The notes: a model not told the origin generated them from the sequence alone. Positions 37,602 through 47,245 are shown, counted from the first letter of the stretch. The stretch: 64,000 bases of DNA from Bradyrhizobium diazoefficiens (GCF_016612535.1 NZ_JAENXS010000001.1:2505501-2569500); one strand, 5' to 3'. Made by a program: numbers and translations.

Positions 37602-39641
37602 ATGTCCGGCCGTATCGCGTCGCCGTCGAAGCGTACAATATTTCCGACCCTCAGGTTCCGCGCCAAGATCATCCTCGGCTTTGCCGCGGTGCTGGTGATC
37701 TCTGCCGGCAGCATGGCCTTCGCCTATTTCGGTTTCGAGCGGGTCTCGTCCGGGGTCGGGTCATACCGCACCAGCGTGTCCGAGGCCGACCTCGCCCGTA
37801 ACATCGACCGCGAGCTGCTCGCCTACCGTTCTGCCGCCAAATATTTCGTCGTCACGGGCAAGGAGGACGACGCCAAGGCGGCGCTGGATGCCGAGACCGG
37901 CCTGAAGAACGCTATCGACCAGGCGGTCACGAGCGCCAAGAAGTCGGTGCGGCAGGAGAGCCTCGGCAAGCTCGCCAAGGAATTTTCCAATTTCTCCGCG
38001 ACGTTCGGAAAGGTCCTCCAGGCCAAGCGCGACAGCGCGCTGCTGGTGCAGAACCAGCTCATGCGGAATGCCAACCTCCTGAAGTACAAGCTCGACGACA
38101 TCGGCAACAACGCCTCCGATTCCGAGGCGCAGGCGATCGAGTTCGGCACCAAGCAGGTCAATACCCAATTCCAGACCGCGAGCGCGGCCGCGACCAATTT
38201 CGTCCTGACGTCCGACCAGGCGATCGCCGCCAGCGCACTGGCTCGGCTGAAATTCGTCGAGAACTCACTCGGGGCGGTCTATTCCATGGACGACAAGGTC
38301 ATCGCCGGCTTGAAGGACGCCAAGGGATTGCTTGGCGCCTATCGCGAAGCATTGGAGAAGCTGATCGCCAACGCCAAGTTGGTCGACGAGCTCGTCACCG
38401 AGATGACCGGTTCGGCAGGAGCAATCCTTCAGGGCGCCACCGCCATGAAGGCGGATCTGGTCGCCGAACAGCAGCGGCTGGATTCGGAATCCGCGGCCAC
38501 CATCGGGAAGACCGAGCAGCTGGTACTCATGCTGGCCGTCGGCGGCACGCTGCTCGGCGCTGTTCTCGCCTTTCTTCTCGGCACCGGCATCTCGCGGCCG
38601 ATGATCGCGATGTGCAAGGCGATGCGCGAGCTCGCATCGGGCAATTTCGACGTCGTGCTCCCGGGCCTCGGCCGCAAGGACGAGATCGGCGAGATGGCCG
38701 GCGCGGTCGAGGAGTTCAAGGTTCAGGCCGTGGCCAAGGCGGAGCGCGATGCTGCCGCCAGCGAAGCCCAGAACAAGGAGCAGGCGGCAAGCCGCCGCGG
38801 CGAGCTGATCCGCTTCGCCGATGATTTCGAGACCGCCGTCGGCGCCATCGTGTCGAACGTCTCGGCCTCCGCCGTGCAGCTCGAATCGTCGGCGTCCACG
38901 CTGACCCGCACCGCGGAGACCACGCAGACGCTGTCGAGCCAGGTCGCGGGCGTATCCGAGCAGGCATCGAGCAACATGCAGTCGGTGGCCACCGCCACAG
39001 AAGAGCTCTCGGCTTCGGTCGAGGAGATCGGCCGCCAGGTCCGCGACTCCACCCGGATCGCCGAGGCGGCCGTGGTGCAGGCCAAGGAAACCGACGGCCG
39101 TATCGGCAAGCTCTCGCATGCCGCCCAGCAGATCGGCGAGGTGGTCAAGCTGATCACCGCGATTGCCGAGCAGACCAACCTTCTCGCGCTGAACGCCACC
39201 ATCGAGGCGGCCCGCGCTGGCGAGGCCGGCCGCGGCTTTGCGGTGGTCGCGAGCGAAGTGAAGTCGCTGGCGAGCCAGACGGCCAAGGCGACGGATGAGA
39301 TTTCCTCGCACATCATGGGCATGCAGGGCGCGACCGCGGAATCGGTCGCCGCGATCAAGGAAATCGGTGCGACCATCGGTCAGATCTCCTCGATCTCGAC
39401 CTCGATCGCGAGCGCCGTCGAGCAGCAGGGCGCGGCGACGCAAGAGATCGCACGCAGCGTCCAGACGGTTGCCCAGGGCACCCAGGCCGCCGCCACCGAC
39501 ATCGGTCAGGTCAACCGTGGCGCCGCCGAGACCGGCTCGGCTTCGGAAGAAGTATTGAACTCGGCCAAGACGCTGTCGAGCGAAAGCACCCGGCTGCGCG
39601 CCGAACTCGATCGCTTCATGGCCAATATCCGGGCGGCGTAA
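37602..39641 (+). CDS. Methyl-accepting chemotaxis protein (tandem copy 1)
   Basis: The start is ATG 37602 ([20 protein letters not shown]), with a G-rich site upstream; an ATG at 37488 is rejected. The 679-residue receptor has TM1 ([20 protein letters not shown]), a periplasmic helical ligand domain of about 260 residues, TM2 ([20 protein letters not shown]), HAMP, and a cytoplasmic signalling domain with the conserved hairpin tip [20 protein letters not shown]. The signal is unknown. From about residue 328 to 549 its DNA appears identical to copy 2, while the sensor domains differ strongly; this points to gene conversion of the signalling half. Confidence 0.92.
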   Translation: MSGRIASPSKRTIFPTLRFRAKIILGFAAVLVISAGSMAFAYFGFERVSSGVGSYRTSVSEADLARNIDRELLAYRSAAKYFVVTGKEDDAKAALDAETGLKNAIDQAVTSAKKSVRQESLGKLAKEFSNFSATFGKVLQAKRDSALLVQNQLMRNANLLKYKLDDIGNNASDSEAQAIEFGTKQVNTQFQTASAAATNFVLTSDQAIAASALARLKFVENSLGAVYSMDDKVIAGLKDAKGLLGAYREALEKLIANAKLVDELVTEMTGSAGAILQGATAMKADLVAEQQRLDSESAATIGKTEQLVLMLAVGGTLLGAVLAFLLGTGISRPMIAMCKAMRELASGNFDVVLPGLGRKDEIGEMAGAVEEFKVQAVAKAERDAAASEAQNKEQAASRRGELIRFADDFETAVGAIVSNVSASAVQLESSASTLTRTAETTQTLSSQVAGVSEQASSNMQSVATATEELSASVEEIGRQVRDSTRIAEAAVVQAKETDGRIGKLSHAAQQIGEVVKLITAIAEQTNLLALNATIEAARAGEAGRGFAVVASEVKSLASQTAKATDEISSHIMGMQGATAESVAAIKEIGATIGQISSISTSIASAVEQQGAATQEIARSVQTVAQGTQAAATDIGQVNRGAAETGSASEEVLNSAKTLSSESTRLRAELDRFMANIRAA

Positions 39642-39654
39642 GGTTCTCTCGATT

Positions 39655-39787
39655 GTCGTCCTGGCGAAAGCCAGGACCGATTGCCCCAGGGAGAAGTTGT
39701 GGTGCGGGGCTGGTAACCCCGAGTCTTCGCCAAACTTCTCCCTGGGGTAATGGGTCCTGAATCTGCGCTTCGCTTGTCAGGACGACA
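39655..39787. repeat. Palindromic repeat between the two chemoreceptor genes
   Basis: GTCGTCCTGGCGAAAGCCAG and CCCCAGGGAGAAGTT are mirrored by AACTTCTCCCTGGGG and GTCAGGACGAC. It follows the first receptor stop. A shorter version (GTCGTCCTG...CAGGACGAC) follows the second receptor at 41992-42037, so the repeat was probably duplicated with the gene or its tail. It is related to the repeat holding the IS at 30.6 kb. Confidence 0.75.
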
Positions 39788-39930
39788 AACGCCCCGCGTC
39801 ACCTAACCGCAAGTTGCGGCGCCGCAAATTTACCGCAGCTTATCCTTTGCCATTTACCGTGCAGACGAGTCGGGGAGCGGGCTGCTTCCCGGCTGCGCCT
39901 GGTTTTCCGCGAATGGAATGGGGTGGGGGA

Positions 39931-41979
39931 ATGTCCGCCAAGTCGAAACCGAACAACTCGAAGCCGAACACCTCGAAGCTGCTCACCTTGCGTTTTCGTG
40001 CAAAAATCATCCTCGGCTTCGTGGCGGTGCTGGCCATCCTCGCCGTCAGCATGGCTTTCGCCTATTTCGGCTTCGAGCGGATCGCGGGCGCCGTCGCCGC
40101 CTATCGGATCAGCGTGTCGGAAGCTAACCTGGCGCGAACCGTCGATCGTGAGCTGATCGCCTATCAGGGGCTGGCACGGGCCTATACGCTGACCGGCGCC
40201 GCGGACGACGAGACGGCGGCCAAGACGGCCGAAGAGAATTTGAGAGCGGCGATCGCCAAGTCGATGTCCGCCACGACCGGTGCGGAGCGCCGCGAGCAGG
40301 TCGGCAAGCTCGAAACCGAGTTCCAGCGTTTCACGAAAGTCTTCGGCGAAATCATCACGCTGACCCGCCAGAACAACAAGATCGCAGCCGATGAGTTGAA
40401 CAGCGTCGGCAACAAGATCCGCTTCAAGTTCGACGATCTCGCCGATACCGCGGCGCTGGCGGGCCTGGACTCGGTCCAGACCACCGCCAAGGACATCACC
40501 TCGCAATATCTCGCGGTCTCCACCTCGGTCAGCGCCTTCGTCGCCAAGCCGGAGCCGAAGACCGCCGACGGCGTGATCGCACGCATCAAGTTCCTGGAGA
40601 CGCTGCTGGTCTCGATCTACGCCAATGACCAGAAGATCACCGACCGCGTCACCGAGATCGGTGGTCTGCTGAAGCAGTACCGCGCATCGTTTGCAAAGCT
40701 CTCCGACAACGTGAAAATCATCGTCAAGTTGAATGGCGAGATGACCAAGACGGCTGCGGCCATCCTCAAGCTCTCCGGCGAGTTGCGGTCCGACCTGTCG
40801 GCCGATCAGCAGCGCATCGAGGCGAGCGCCAATACGACGATCGCGGAAACCGAGCAGCTGATGTTGATGCTGGCGCTGGGCGGCCTCGCGGTCGGCGCCG
40901 TGCTCGCGCTGATGCTCGGTAACGGCATCTCGCGGCCGATGATCGCGATGTGCAAGGCGATGCGCGAGCTCGCATCGGGCAATTTCGACGTCGTGCTCCC
41001 GGGCCTCGGCCGCAAGGACGAGATCGGCGAGATGGCCGGCGCGGTCGAGGAGTTCAAGGTTCAGGCCGTGGCCAAGGCGGAGCGCGATGCTGCCGCCAGC
41101 GAAGCCCAGAACAAGGAGCAGGCGGCAAGCCGCCGCGGCGAGCTGATCCGCTTCGCCGATGATTTCGAGACCGCCGTCGGCGCCATCGTGTCGAACGTCT
41201 CGGCCTCCGCCGTGCAGCTCGAATCGTCGGCGTCCACGCTGACCCGCACCGCGGAGACCACGCAGACGCTGTCGAGCCAGGTCGCGGGCGTATCCGAGCA
41301 GGCATCGAGCAACATGCAGTCGGTGGCCACCGCCACAGAAGAGCTCTCGGCTTCGGTCGAGGAGATCGGCCGCCAGGTCCGCGACTCCACCCGGATCGCC
41401 GAGGCGGCCGTGGTGCAGGCCAAGGAAACCGACGGCCGTATCGGCAAGCTCTCGCATGCCGCCCAGCAGATCGGCGAGGTGGTCAAGCTGATCACCGCGA
41501 TTGCCGAGCAGACCAACCTTCTCGCGCTGAACGCCACCATCGAGGCGGCCCGCGCTGGCGAGGCCGGCCGCGGCTTTGCGGTGGTCGCAAGTGAAGTGAA
41601 GTCGCTGGCGAGCCAGACGGCCAAGGCGACGGATGAGATTTCCTCGCACATCATGGGAATGCAGGGCGCGACCGCGGAATCGGTCGCCGCGATCAAGGAA
41701 ATTGGCGCGACTATCGGCAAGATCTCGTCGATCTCGACTTCCATTGCCAGCGCGGTGGAAGAGCAGGGCGCGGCGACGCAAGAGATCGCGCGCAGCGTCC
41801 AGACGGTTGCCCAGGGCACCCAGGCCGCAGCCACCGACATCGGTCAGGTCAACCGTGGCGCAGCTGAGACCGGCTCGGCCTCGGAAGAAGTATTGAACTC
41901 GGCCAAGACGCTGTCGAGCGAAAGCACCCGGCTGCGCGCCGAACTCGATCGCTTCATGGCCAATATCCGGGCGGCGTAA
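39931..41979 (+). CDS. Methyl-accepting chemotaxis protein (tandem copy 2)
   Basis: The start is ATG 39931 ([20 protein letters not shown]). The 682-residue receptor has TM1 ([20 protein letters not shown]), a periplasmic helical domain (about 45-310) that is only distantly similar to that of copy 1, TM2 ([20 protein letters not shown]), HAMP, and the methyl-accepting signalling domain. Both receptors end FMANIRAA, without a CheR-binding pentapeptide. They probably sense different ligands but signal through the same Che complex. DNA from 40923 to 41588 appears identical to copy 1; scattered differences follow, and the last codons plus 24 bases of 3' flank are again identical. Confidence 0.92.
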   Translation: MSAKSKPNNSKPNTSKLLTLRFRAKIILGFVAVLAILAVSMAFAYFGFERIAGAVAAYRISVSEANLARTVDRELIAYQGLARAYTLTGAADDETAAKTAEENLRAAIAKSMSATTGAERREQVGKLETEFQRFTKVFGEIITLTRQNNKIAADELNSVGNKIRFKFDDLADTAALAGLDSVQTTAKDITSQYLAVSTSVSAFVAKPEPKTADGVIARIKFLETLLVSIYANDQKITDRVTEIGGLLKQYRASFAKLSDNVKIIVKLNGEMTKTAAAILKLSGELRSDLSADQQRIEASANTTIAETEQLMLMLALGGLAVGAVLALMLGNGISRPMIAMCKAMRELASGNFDVVLPGLGRKDEIGEMAGAVEEFKVQAVAKAERDAAASEAQNKEQAASRRGELIRFADDFETAVGAIVSNVSASAVQLESSASTLTRTAETTQTLSSQVAGVSEQASSNMQSVATATEELSASVEEIGRQVRDSTRIAEAAVVQAKETDGRIGKLSHAAQQIGEVVKLITAIAEQTNLLALNATIEAARAGEAGRGFAVVASEVKSLASQTAKATDEISSHIMGMQGATAESVAAIKEIGATIGKISSISTSIASAVEEQGAATQEIARSVQTVAQGTQAAATDIGQVNRGAAETGSASEEVLNSAKTLSSESTRLRAELDRFMANIRAA

Positions 41980-41991
41980 GGTTCTCTCGAT

Positions 41992-42037
41992 TGTCGTCCT
42001 GAATCGGCGCTCACTCTGCTCGTTGTCCAGGACGACG
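41992..42037. repeat. Short palindromic repeat after the second chemoreceptor
   Basis: GTCGTCCTG and CAGGACGAC bracket a 28-base centre. It is a deletion-type version of the longer repeat at 39655-39787 and lies between the receptor stop and the converging DUF3175 gene, where it could act as a terminator for both. Confidence 0.55.
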
Positions 42038-42049
42038 GGACGAATAGTC

Positions 42050-42421
42050 TCACTCCTTCCCAAACGCCCGCTTCAGCTCCACCTTTGCTTTCTCCAGCCG
42101 CTCGCGCTGTGTCTTCGGCAACGTCTTGCCGGCACGGTTGATATAGAACGTCAGCATCGACAACGCTGAGCGATAGGCCCCGGTCTTGCGGCGCGCGCTG
42201 TGCTCGGCCGAGCGCTTCAGCGACGCTGCGATCCGCTTCGGGCTCGTGAGCGTGAACACGCCGCGCTTGAGGTCCAGTGCGTCGCTCTCCTTTGTCACAC
42301 GCTGCGACCAGCGCTTTGGCGAGGCGCGCTTTGTGCTCTTGCGTGAGGTGCTGCGCCTCGCGCTGGTCTTCTTGCGCGCTGCGGTTTTGCGCGAATGTGT
42401 CGTCTTTCTGACATGAGCCAT
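42050..42421 (-). CDS. Small basic DUF3175 protein under an EcfG-type promoter
   Basis: A 123-residue, very basic protein. The first 40 residues are a Lys/Arg/Ser/Thr-rich tail (RKTTHSRKTAARKKTSARRS). The folded part matches DUF3175: KRWSQRVTKESDALDLKRGV, SPKRIAASLKRSAEHSARRK, SALSMLTFYINRAGKTLP. The function of the family is unknown; the basic tail suggests nucleic-acid binding. AAGGAG precedes ATG 42421. A perfect GGAAC-N16-CGTT lies 26-50 bases upstream, divergent from the one serving the trehalose operon. Inferred role: general-stress protein, perhaps acting on DNA. Confidence 0.8.
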   Translation of the reverse strand: MAHVRKTTHSRKTAARKKTSARRSTSRKSTKRASPKRWSQRVTKESDALDLKRGVFTLTSPKRIAASLKRSAEHSARRKTGAYRSALSMLTFYINRAGKTLPKTQRERLEKAKVELKRAFGKE

Positions 42422-42446
42422 GCGTCAACTCCTTGGTTCCTTCGGA

Positions 42447-42471
42447 AACGGCCGGCATTCGCCGCCGTTCC
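42447..42471 (-). promoter_or_regulatory. Perfect EcfG-type promoter driving the DUF3175 gene
   Basis: On the minus strand, GGAAC (42471-42467), 16 bases, CGTT (42450-42447). This is an exact match to the alphaproteobacterial general-stress sigma factor consensus. The predicted transcript start is about 20 bases before the ATG. Confidence 0.75.
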
Positions 42472-42476
42472 TGGGG

Positions 42477-42501
42477 GGAACCTGCTGTTGCTGCAGACGT
42501 T
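42477..42501 (+). promoter_or_regulatory. Perfect EcfG-type promoter driving the MFS-otsB operon
   Basis: GGAAC (42477-42481), 16 bases, CGTT (42498-42501). It is back-to-back with the DUF3175 promoter, the two GGAAC elements being only five bases apart. It lies about 50 bases upstream of the transporter ATG. Confidence 0.75.
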
Positions 42502-42549
42502 GTCGCGGGTGGCAGGCGGAATGCCGCACCCCCATGACCCAGCAACGCG

Positions 42550-44034
42550 ATGGAATTGCAGCAGAGCCCAGCGCTGAATTATGCACCCACGATCTCGGCC
42601 GCCGCGACCGATCGGATCGTCGAGACCAGCATACCCGCGCGGCTCGACGCACTGCCGTGGAGCGGATTTCACACCCGCGTGGTGCTGGCGCTCGGCATCA
42701 CCTGGATTCTCGACGGGCTCGAGGTGACGCTGGCCGGCGCGCTCTCGGGCGCGCTGAAGCAGAGTCCGACGCTGCACTTCTCCAATCTCGATCTCGGCAT
42801 CGCCAACTCCGCCTATCTCGCCGGTGCCGTGCTCGGCGCGCTCGGTTTCGGCTGGCTCACTGATCGTATCGGCCGCAAAAAGCTGTTCTTCATCACGCTC
42901 GCGCTCTATCTCTCTGCAACGGCCGCGACCGCACTGTCGTGGGATATCGCAAGCTACGCGCTGTTTCGCTTTCTGACCGGCGCCGGCATCGGCGGCGAAT
43001 ACACTGCGATCAACTCGACCATTCAGGAACTGGTGCCGGCGCGCTATCGCGGTTGGACCGATCTGGTCATTAATGGAAGCTTCTGGATCGGCGCGGCCAT
43101 GGGCGCGGTGGCGGCCATCGTGCTGCTCGATCCTGCGGTGATCGGTCCCGATCTCGGCTGGCGTCTCGCTTATCTCATCGGTGCGACCATCGGCCTCGTC
43201 GTGCTCTTGATGCGGATGTGGATCCCAGAGAGCCCGCGCTGGCTGATGATCCACGGCCATCCGGAGCAGGCCCACAAGATTGTCGACGACATCGAGCGCT
43301 CGGTGATCGGACATGACCAGGAGGCAAGCGACGGACGTTTCGCCACGATGCGCCTGAAGATGCGCGATCACACCCCGATCAGCGAAGTCGTGCATACGCT
43401 GTTCTTCACCTATCGCCAGCGTGCGCTGGTCGGGCTCGCGCTGATGGCCGCGCAAGCCTTTTTCTACAACGCGATCTTCTTTACCTTCGCGCTGGTGCTG
43501 ACCGACTTCTACGGCATCAGCGCCGATCATGTCGGCTGGTACCTGCTCCCCTTCGCCGCCGGTAACTTCCTCGGTCCGCTGCTGCTGGGCCGTCTCTTCG
43601 ATACGCTCGGCCGCCGCGCCATGATCATGTTCACCTATGGCGTCTCGGGCCTGCTGCTGGCACTGTCGGGTTATCTGTTCTCGATCGGCGCGCTCAGTGC
43701 GCAAGGGCAAACCATTGCCTGGATGGTGATCTTCTTCTTTGCCTCGCCCGCCGCGAGCGCCGCCTATCTCACGGTGAGCGAGACCTTCCCGCTCGAAGTT
43801 CGCGCGCTGGCGATCGCGGTGTTCTATGCGGTCGGCACCGGCATCGGCGGCGTCGCGGGTCCCGCGCTGTTTGGGGCGCTGATCGACACGGGATCACGCA
43901 GCAGCGTGTTCGCCGGCTATTTGCTGGGCGCCTTCCTGATGATCGCGGCCGCGATCGTGGCCTGGCGCTATGCCGTCCCCGCGGAGCGCAAATCGCTCGA
44001 ACAAATCGCGCGGCCGCTCGCTTCTATGGAGTAG
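42550..44034 (+). CDS. MFS transporter of the trehalose locus
   Basis: A 494-residue major facilitator with twelve predicted helices. The loop 2-3 motif GFGWLTDRIGRKKLF and its repeat GRLFDTLGRRAMI in the second half are intact. PESPRWLMIHGHPEQA is the sugar-porter-type PESPR motif after helix 6. A sugar or organic acid is therefore a likely substrate. otsB follows after three bases, so the two are cotranscribed from the EcfG-type promoter; export or uptake of a sugar under stress is an inference. The ribosome site before ATG 42550 is weak. Confidence 0.88.
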   Translation: MELQQSPALNYAPTISAAATDRIVETSIPARLDALPWSGFHTRVVLALGITWILDGLEVTLAGALSGALKQSPTLHFSNLDLGIANSAYLAGAVLGALGFGWLTDRIGRKKLFFITLALYLSATAATALSWDIASYALFRFLTGAGIGGEYTAINSTIQELVPARYRGWTDLVINGSFWIGAAMGAVAAIVLLDPAVIGPDLGWRLAYLIGATIGLVVLLMRMWIPESPRWLMIHGHPEQAHKIVDDIERSVIGHDQEASDGRFATMRLKMRDHTPISEVVHTLFFTYRQRALVGLALMAAQAFFYNAIFFTFALVLTDFYGISADHVGWYLLPFAAGNFLGPLLLGRLFDTLGRRAMIMFTYGVSGLLLALSGYLFSIGALSAQGQTIAWMVIFFFASPAASAAYLTVSETFPLEVRALAIAVFYAVGTGIGGVAGPALFGALIDTGSRSSVFAGYLLGAFLMIAAAIVAWRYAVPAERKSLEQIARPLASME

Positions 44035-44037
44035 ACT

Positions 44038-44859
44038 ATGAAATCGGAACTTGCTGATCTGGATCAGAAGCGCGCCATGATCGATGACGAAATGCCCGAT
44101 TCGGTGCCGGTGCCGCATGCACTCGTGCCGCATCTCGATGAGACCGCGATCTTGCTCGACATCGACGGCACGCTGCTGGACCTGATGCCGACGCCGCGCG
44201 AGGTGTGGGTGCCGCCAGGCTTGTCGGAGACGCTCAACCGGTTGACGGAGCGCACGTCGGGCGCGCTGGCGATGGTCAGCGGACGTTCGCTCAACGACAT
44301 CGACTTGATCTTCGCGCCCGACGTGTTTCGTGCCGTCGCCGGTCATGGCGCGGAGATGCGGCTGTCGGTGGGCAATGAGGCAGATGACGTTCATGCGCCG
44401 CCGATGGACAAGGAGCTGAAACGGCGCTTGGCCGCGATTGCGAAGCTCAGTCCCGGCATTCTGCTCGAGGACAAGGGCTATTCGTTGGCACTGCACTATC
44501 GCCTCGCGCCGCATGCGGAGAAGGCGATCTTCGAGGCCGTGTCGCTGATCCGGGCCGATCTGCCCAATGCGCCGATCGAAGTGTTGCCCGGCAAGTTCGT
44601 TTGCGAGATCAAGCATTCCGGTTTCACCAAGGCGACCGGCGTGCGCGAGCTGATGAAGCACGAGCCATTCAGGGGGCGCCGACCGATCTTCATCGGCGAC
44701 GACGTCACCGATGAAACCGTGTTCGCGATCATGCCCGACATGAACGGTCTTTCTTTTTCGGTCGGTCGCCGCGCGATGGGCGTCAATGGTCACTTCGATG
44801 CGCCGGGCGATGTGCGCGCGTTCCTCGCGCGCCTGCTCGACGACACAAGGTTGGAATGA
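44038..44859 (+). CDS. otsB: Trehalose-6-phosphate phosphatase
   Basis: A 273-residue HAD phosphatase that removes phosphate from trehalose 6-phosphate. Motif I, AILLDIDGTLLDLMP, has the nucleophile Asp. Motif II is AMVSGRSLNDID, a Lys-containing motif is GKFVCEIKHSGFTKATGVRE, and motif IV is IFIGDDVTDETVF. GGAG sits close before ATG 44038. It is downstream of the MFS gene, and otsA follows after 237 bases. The first 35 residues are an N-terminal extension before the HAD core. Confidence 0.93.
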   Translation: MKSELADLDQKRAMIDDEMPDSVPVPHALVPHLDETAILLDIDGTLLDLMPTPREVWVPPGLSETLNRLTERTSGALAMVSGRSLNDIDLIFAPDVFRAVAGHGAEMRLSVGNEADDVHAPPMDKELKRRLAAIAKLSPGILLEDKGYSLALHYRLAPHAEKAIFEAVSLIRADLPNAPIEVLPGKFVCEIKHSGFTKATGVRELMKHEPFRGRRPIFIGDDVTDETVFAIMPDMNGLSFSVGRRAMGVNGHFDAPGDVRAFLARLLDDTRLE

Positions 44860-45038
44860 GGCATCGACATGTCAGAGCCACATTGTGGTCGCGGTGTTTC
44901 ATCGCACGCGCAATTCACGCTGCGCGACATTTGGCGCCAAAACTCTCATTCCCAAATGAAATCGCCGGGTTCCCCTCAGGAGAACTGGTTCCAACGCGCG
45001 CGCCTGACTTTGGTTTCATTTCGTAGAAATGATGACAA

Positions 45039-45063
45039 GGAACCATATTGATGAACGGCAGTT
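45039..45063 (+). promoter_or_regulatory. EcfG-like promoter upstream of otsA
   Basis: GGAAC (45039-45043), 16 bases, AGTT (45060-45063); equally GGAAC-N17-GTTA. One base off the CGTT consensus. It lies 34 bases before the otsA GTG, so the 5' leader would be very short. A CATTTC/GAAATG palindrome sits just upstream (45017-45031). The surrounding 237-base gap has no convincing gene; a 60-codon open frame at 44869-45051 lacks any family signature. Confidence 0.6.
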
Positions 45064-45096
45064 AAACGGGGTGGAATGAACAGGAGGGGACGACCT

Positions 45097-46560
45097 GTGA
45101 ACTTAGTCGTCGTTTCGAATCGAGTTGCGCGCGGTAAACCCAACGAGCCCATGACGGGTGGCCTCGCCGCGGCATTGCTTCCGGTCGTCGAGCATTCGGG
45201 CGCGATCTGGGTGGGATCGTCCGGCCGCGTGCGCGACGGCCATCAGAAGGAACCGTTCGCCGAGATCGAGGCGCTGGGCTCGGGCGCGATTGCGACGCTG
45301 GACCTGCCGGCCGCGCATTACGGCGGCTATTACGAGGGCTTTGCCAATTCGGCGCTGTGGCCGGCGCTGCATTCCCGCAGCGATCTGATCCGCGTCTCGC
45401 GCGACGACTATGTGAGCTATCGCGAGGTCAACGCGTTCATGGCGCGCGCCTTGATGCGATTTCGCAAACCAAAGACTGCGTTCTGGGTGCAGGATTATCA
45501 TTTTCTCGCGCTCGGCGCGGAGCTGCGCGATCTCGGCGTCGACGATCCGATCGGCTTCTTCCTGCATACGCCGTGGCCGGTCGCTGCGGTCATGCAGGGC
45601 GTACCCAATCATCGTGAACTGATCACGACGATGTTGGCTTATGACCTGCTCGGTTTCCAGACCGAGGAGGATTGCCAAAATTTTCTCGGCTATGCCGGCA
45701 CTGAACTCGGCCTCGTCGTCGATGACGGCATCGTGCTCTCGCAGCACGGACGCACACGTTGCGAGGTGTTTCCGATCGGCATCGACGCGGAGAAGTTCGC
45801 GGCTTACGCCGCGAAGTCGGCGTCGCATCCGGACGTCTCGCGCCTGCGCCGCAGCCTCAATGGCGAACGACTGGCGATCGGTGTCGACCGGCTCGACTAT
45901 TCCAAGGGGCTCGTCAACCGCATCAGCGCGTTCGACCGGCTCTGGACCGAGCAGCCGCAGTTTGCGCGCAGCATCTCGCTGCTGCAGATCGCCAATCCCT
46001 CGCGCGGCGCCATCGAGGCCTACGGCAATCTTCAGAACGAGGTCGCGCGCCTCGTCACCGACGTCAACGGCCGCCATGGCGAGGTCGACTGGACGCCGAT
46101 TCGCTATCTCAACAAGGGTTTTAGCCAGGCCGTGCTCGCGGGCCTCTATCGTACCGCGCAGGTCGGCGTGGTGACGCCGCTGCATGACGGCATGAACCTC
46201 GTCGCCAAGGAATATGTCGCAGCCCAAAACCCGGCCGATCCCGGCGTGCTGGTGCTGTCGAAATTCGCTGGTGCCGCCAACGAGCTCGACACCGCGCTGC
46301 TGGTCAATCCGCACGACATCGACGGCATGGCCCGTGCGATCGCAGTCGCGGCCGCGATGCCGCTGATTGAACGCAAGATGCGCTGGGACGCAATGATGAA
46401 GACACTGCGTGGCCACACCATCCAGCAATGGTCGTCGGATTTCGTCGCCGAGCTGGAGAAGCGCCGCATCGAGAAGGCGGCGGCCGCCCCGCTCGCAGCG
46501 CAGCCGCCGCAGGCGCTGCGCTGGCTCAAGTCGGCGATCTCGGGGGTGCGGTTGATCTAG
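45097..46560 (+). CDS. otsA: Trehalose-6-phosphate synthase
   Basis: Makes trehalose 6-phosphate from UDP-glucose and glucose 6-phosphate. A 487-residue GT20 enzyme. Landmarks are VVVSNRVARGKPNEPMTGGL, GFFLHTPWPVAAVM, GVDRLDYSKGLVNRISAFDR and LHDGMNLVAKEYVAAQ, the last with the donor-binding Asp/Glu. The start is GTG 45097, preceded by AGGAGGGG; an ATG at 45076 would place the ribosome site inside the gene. It is downstream of otsB with its own stress-type promoter. Trehalose protects rhizobia against desiccation and osmotic stress. Confidence 0.95.
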   Translation: MNLVVVSNRVARGKPNEPMTGGLAAALLPVVEHSGAIWVGSSGRVRDGHQKEPFAEIEALGSGAIATLDLPAAHYGGYYEGFANSALWPALHSRSDLIRVSRDDYVSYREVNAFMARALMRFRKPKTAFWVQDYHFLALGAELRDLGVDDPIGFFLHTPWPVAAVMQGVPNHRELITTMLAYDLLGFQTEEDCQNFLGYAGTELGLVVDDGIVLSQHGRTRCEVFPIGIDAEKFAAYAAKSASHPDVSRLRRSLNGERLAIGVDRLDYSKGLVNRISAFDRLWTEQPQFARSISLLQIANPSRGAIEAYGNLQNEVARLVTDVNGRHGEVDWTPIRYLNKGFSQAVLAGLYRTAQVGVVTPLHDGMNLVAKEYVAAQNPADPGVLVLSKFAGAANELDTALLVNPHDIDGMARAIAVAAAMPLIERKMRWDAMMKTLRGHTIQQWSSDFVAELEKRRIEKAAAAPLAAQPPQALRWLKSAISGVRLI

Positions 46561-46591
46561 ATTTCTTCCTCGCGTGTCGAATCTATCCACT

Positions 46592-46677
46592 CGTCATGGC
46601 CGGGCTCGTCCCGGCCATCCACGGCTTGCCACGCGGTTCTAAGAACGTGGATGCCCGAGACAAGCCCGGGCATGACG
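46592..46677. repeat. Second copy of the CGTCATG...CATGACG palindromic repeat
   Basis: CGTCATGGCCGGGCTCGTCC and CGGCCATCCACGG are mirrored by ACGTGGATGCCCGAGACAAG and CCCGGGCATGACG. It is related to the repeat at 26925-27038. It lies between otsA and the converging exported-protein gene, where the hairpin may end both transcripts. Confidence 0.7.
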
Positions 46678-46707
46678 GCAATTCCAGGCAAGGCCGAGCC
46701 TCAATAC

Positions 46708-47049
46708 TCAATAGCAGTACGACACCCCGTCCAGAATCGCGCAGCGCCGCTTGTTCGGCGCGTTGGGATCATCCATCGGCACCATGCCCTTGCCATGGCC
46801 GACGAACACGCCGGGCCCGACATGCACCGAGTTCTTGTTGCCGATGATCACGCTCTGATGCGGGGTCGAGCTGGAGCGCGTCCCGTCCGGCCAGAGGATG
46901 GCATCGCCTGAAAGCACCCCGCGCCGCCCGTCGTCGCAGCTCACGTCGACACCCTGCCGCGTGCAGACCTGGGCTTGAACCGGCGCGGTAACGGCGGGGC
47001 CGAGGGCCGAAATCAGACCTAGCGTGAAGATGGTCTGGCGGATGGTCAT
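46708..47049 (-). CDS. Small exported protein of unknown function
   Basis: A 113-residue protein with a signal peptide (TIFTLGLISALGPAVTAPVQ, cleavage near AQAQV). The mature part has four Cys that could form two disulfides (QVCTRQGVDVSCDDGRRG, then KRRCAILDGVSYCY) and a Gly/Val-rich beta stretch (VIIGNKNSVHVGPGVFVGHG). Such short proteins are common in Bradyrhizobium, but I recognise no family. It converges on otsA and lies upstream of tRNA-Ser on the opposite strand. Confidence 0.65.
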   Translation of the reverse strand: MTIRQTIFTLGLISALGPAVTAPVQAQVCTRQGVDVSCDDGRRGVLSGDAILWPDGTRSSSTPHQSVIIGNKNSVHVGPGVFVGHGKGMVPMDDPNAPNKRRCAILDGVSYCY

Positions 47050-47245
47050 GGCGTCCCCAATCGTGTTTGGCGTCCTCGAGGGAATCGTCGCGCCAAACCC
47101 GCGACTGGTTCAGCCTTCGCCAAGTTCCAAGCGGTCGCGCCAGGTGAGATATTTCATTGTAAATACAATATGTTGCGGAAAATTCACCCGTTTTCCCCGC
47201 GATCCCTTGCAAAATCACCGGCGCCCCTTCAAGAGAGGGCGCTCC

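Noticed and set aside
39799..42063. 754-codon open frame opposite the second chemoreceptor
   Set aside because: A high-GC shadow: the receptor on the other strand has all expected domains, and the same shadow appears opposite the first copy.
44869..45051. 60-codon open frame between otsB and otsA
   Set aside because: No ribosome site of note, no family signature, and it overlaps the candidate otsA promoter.
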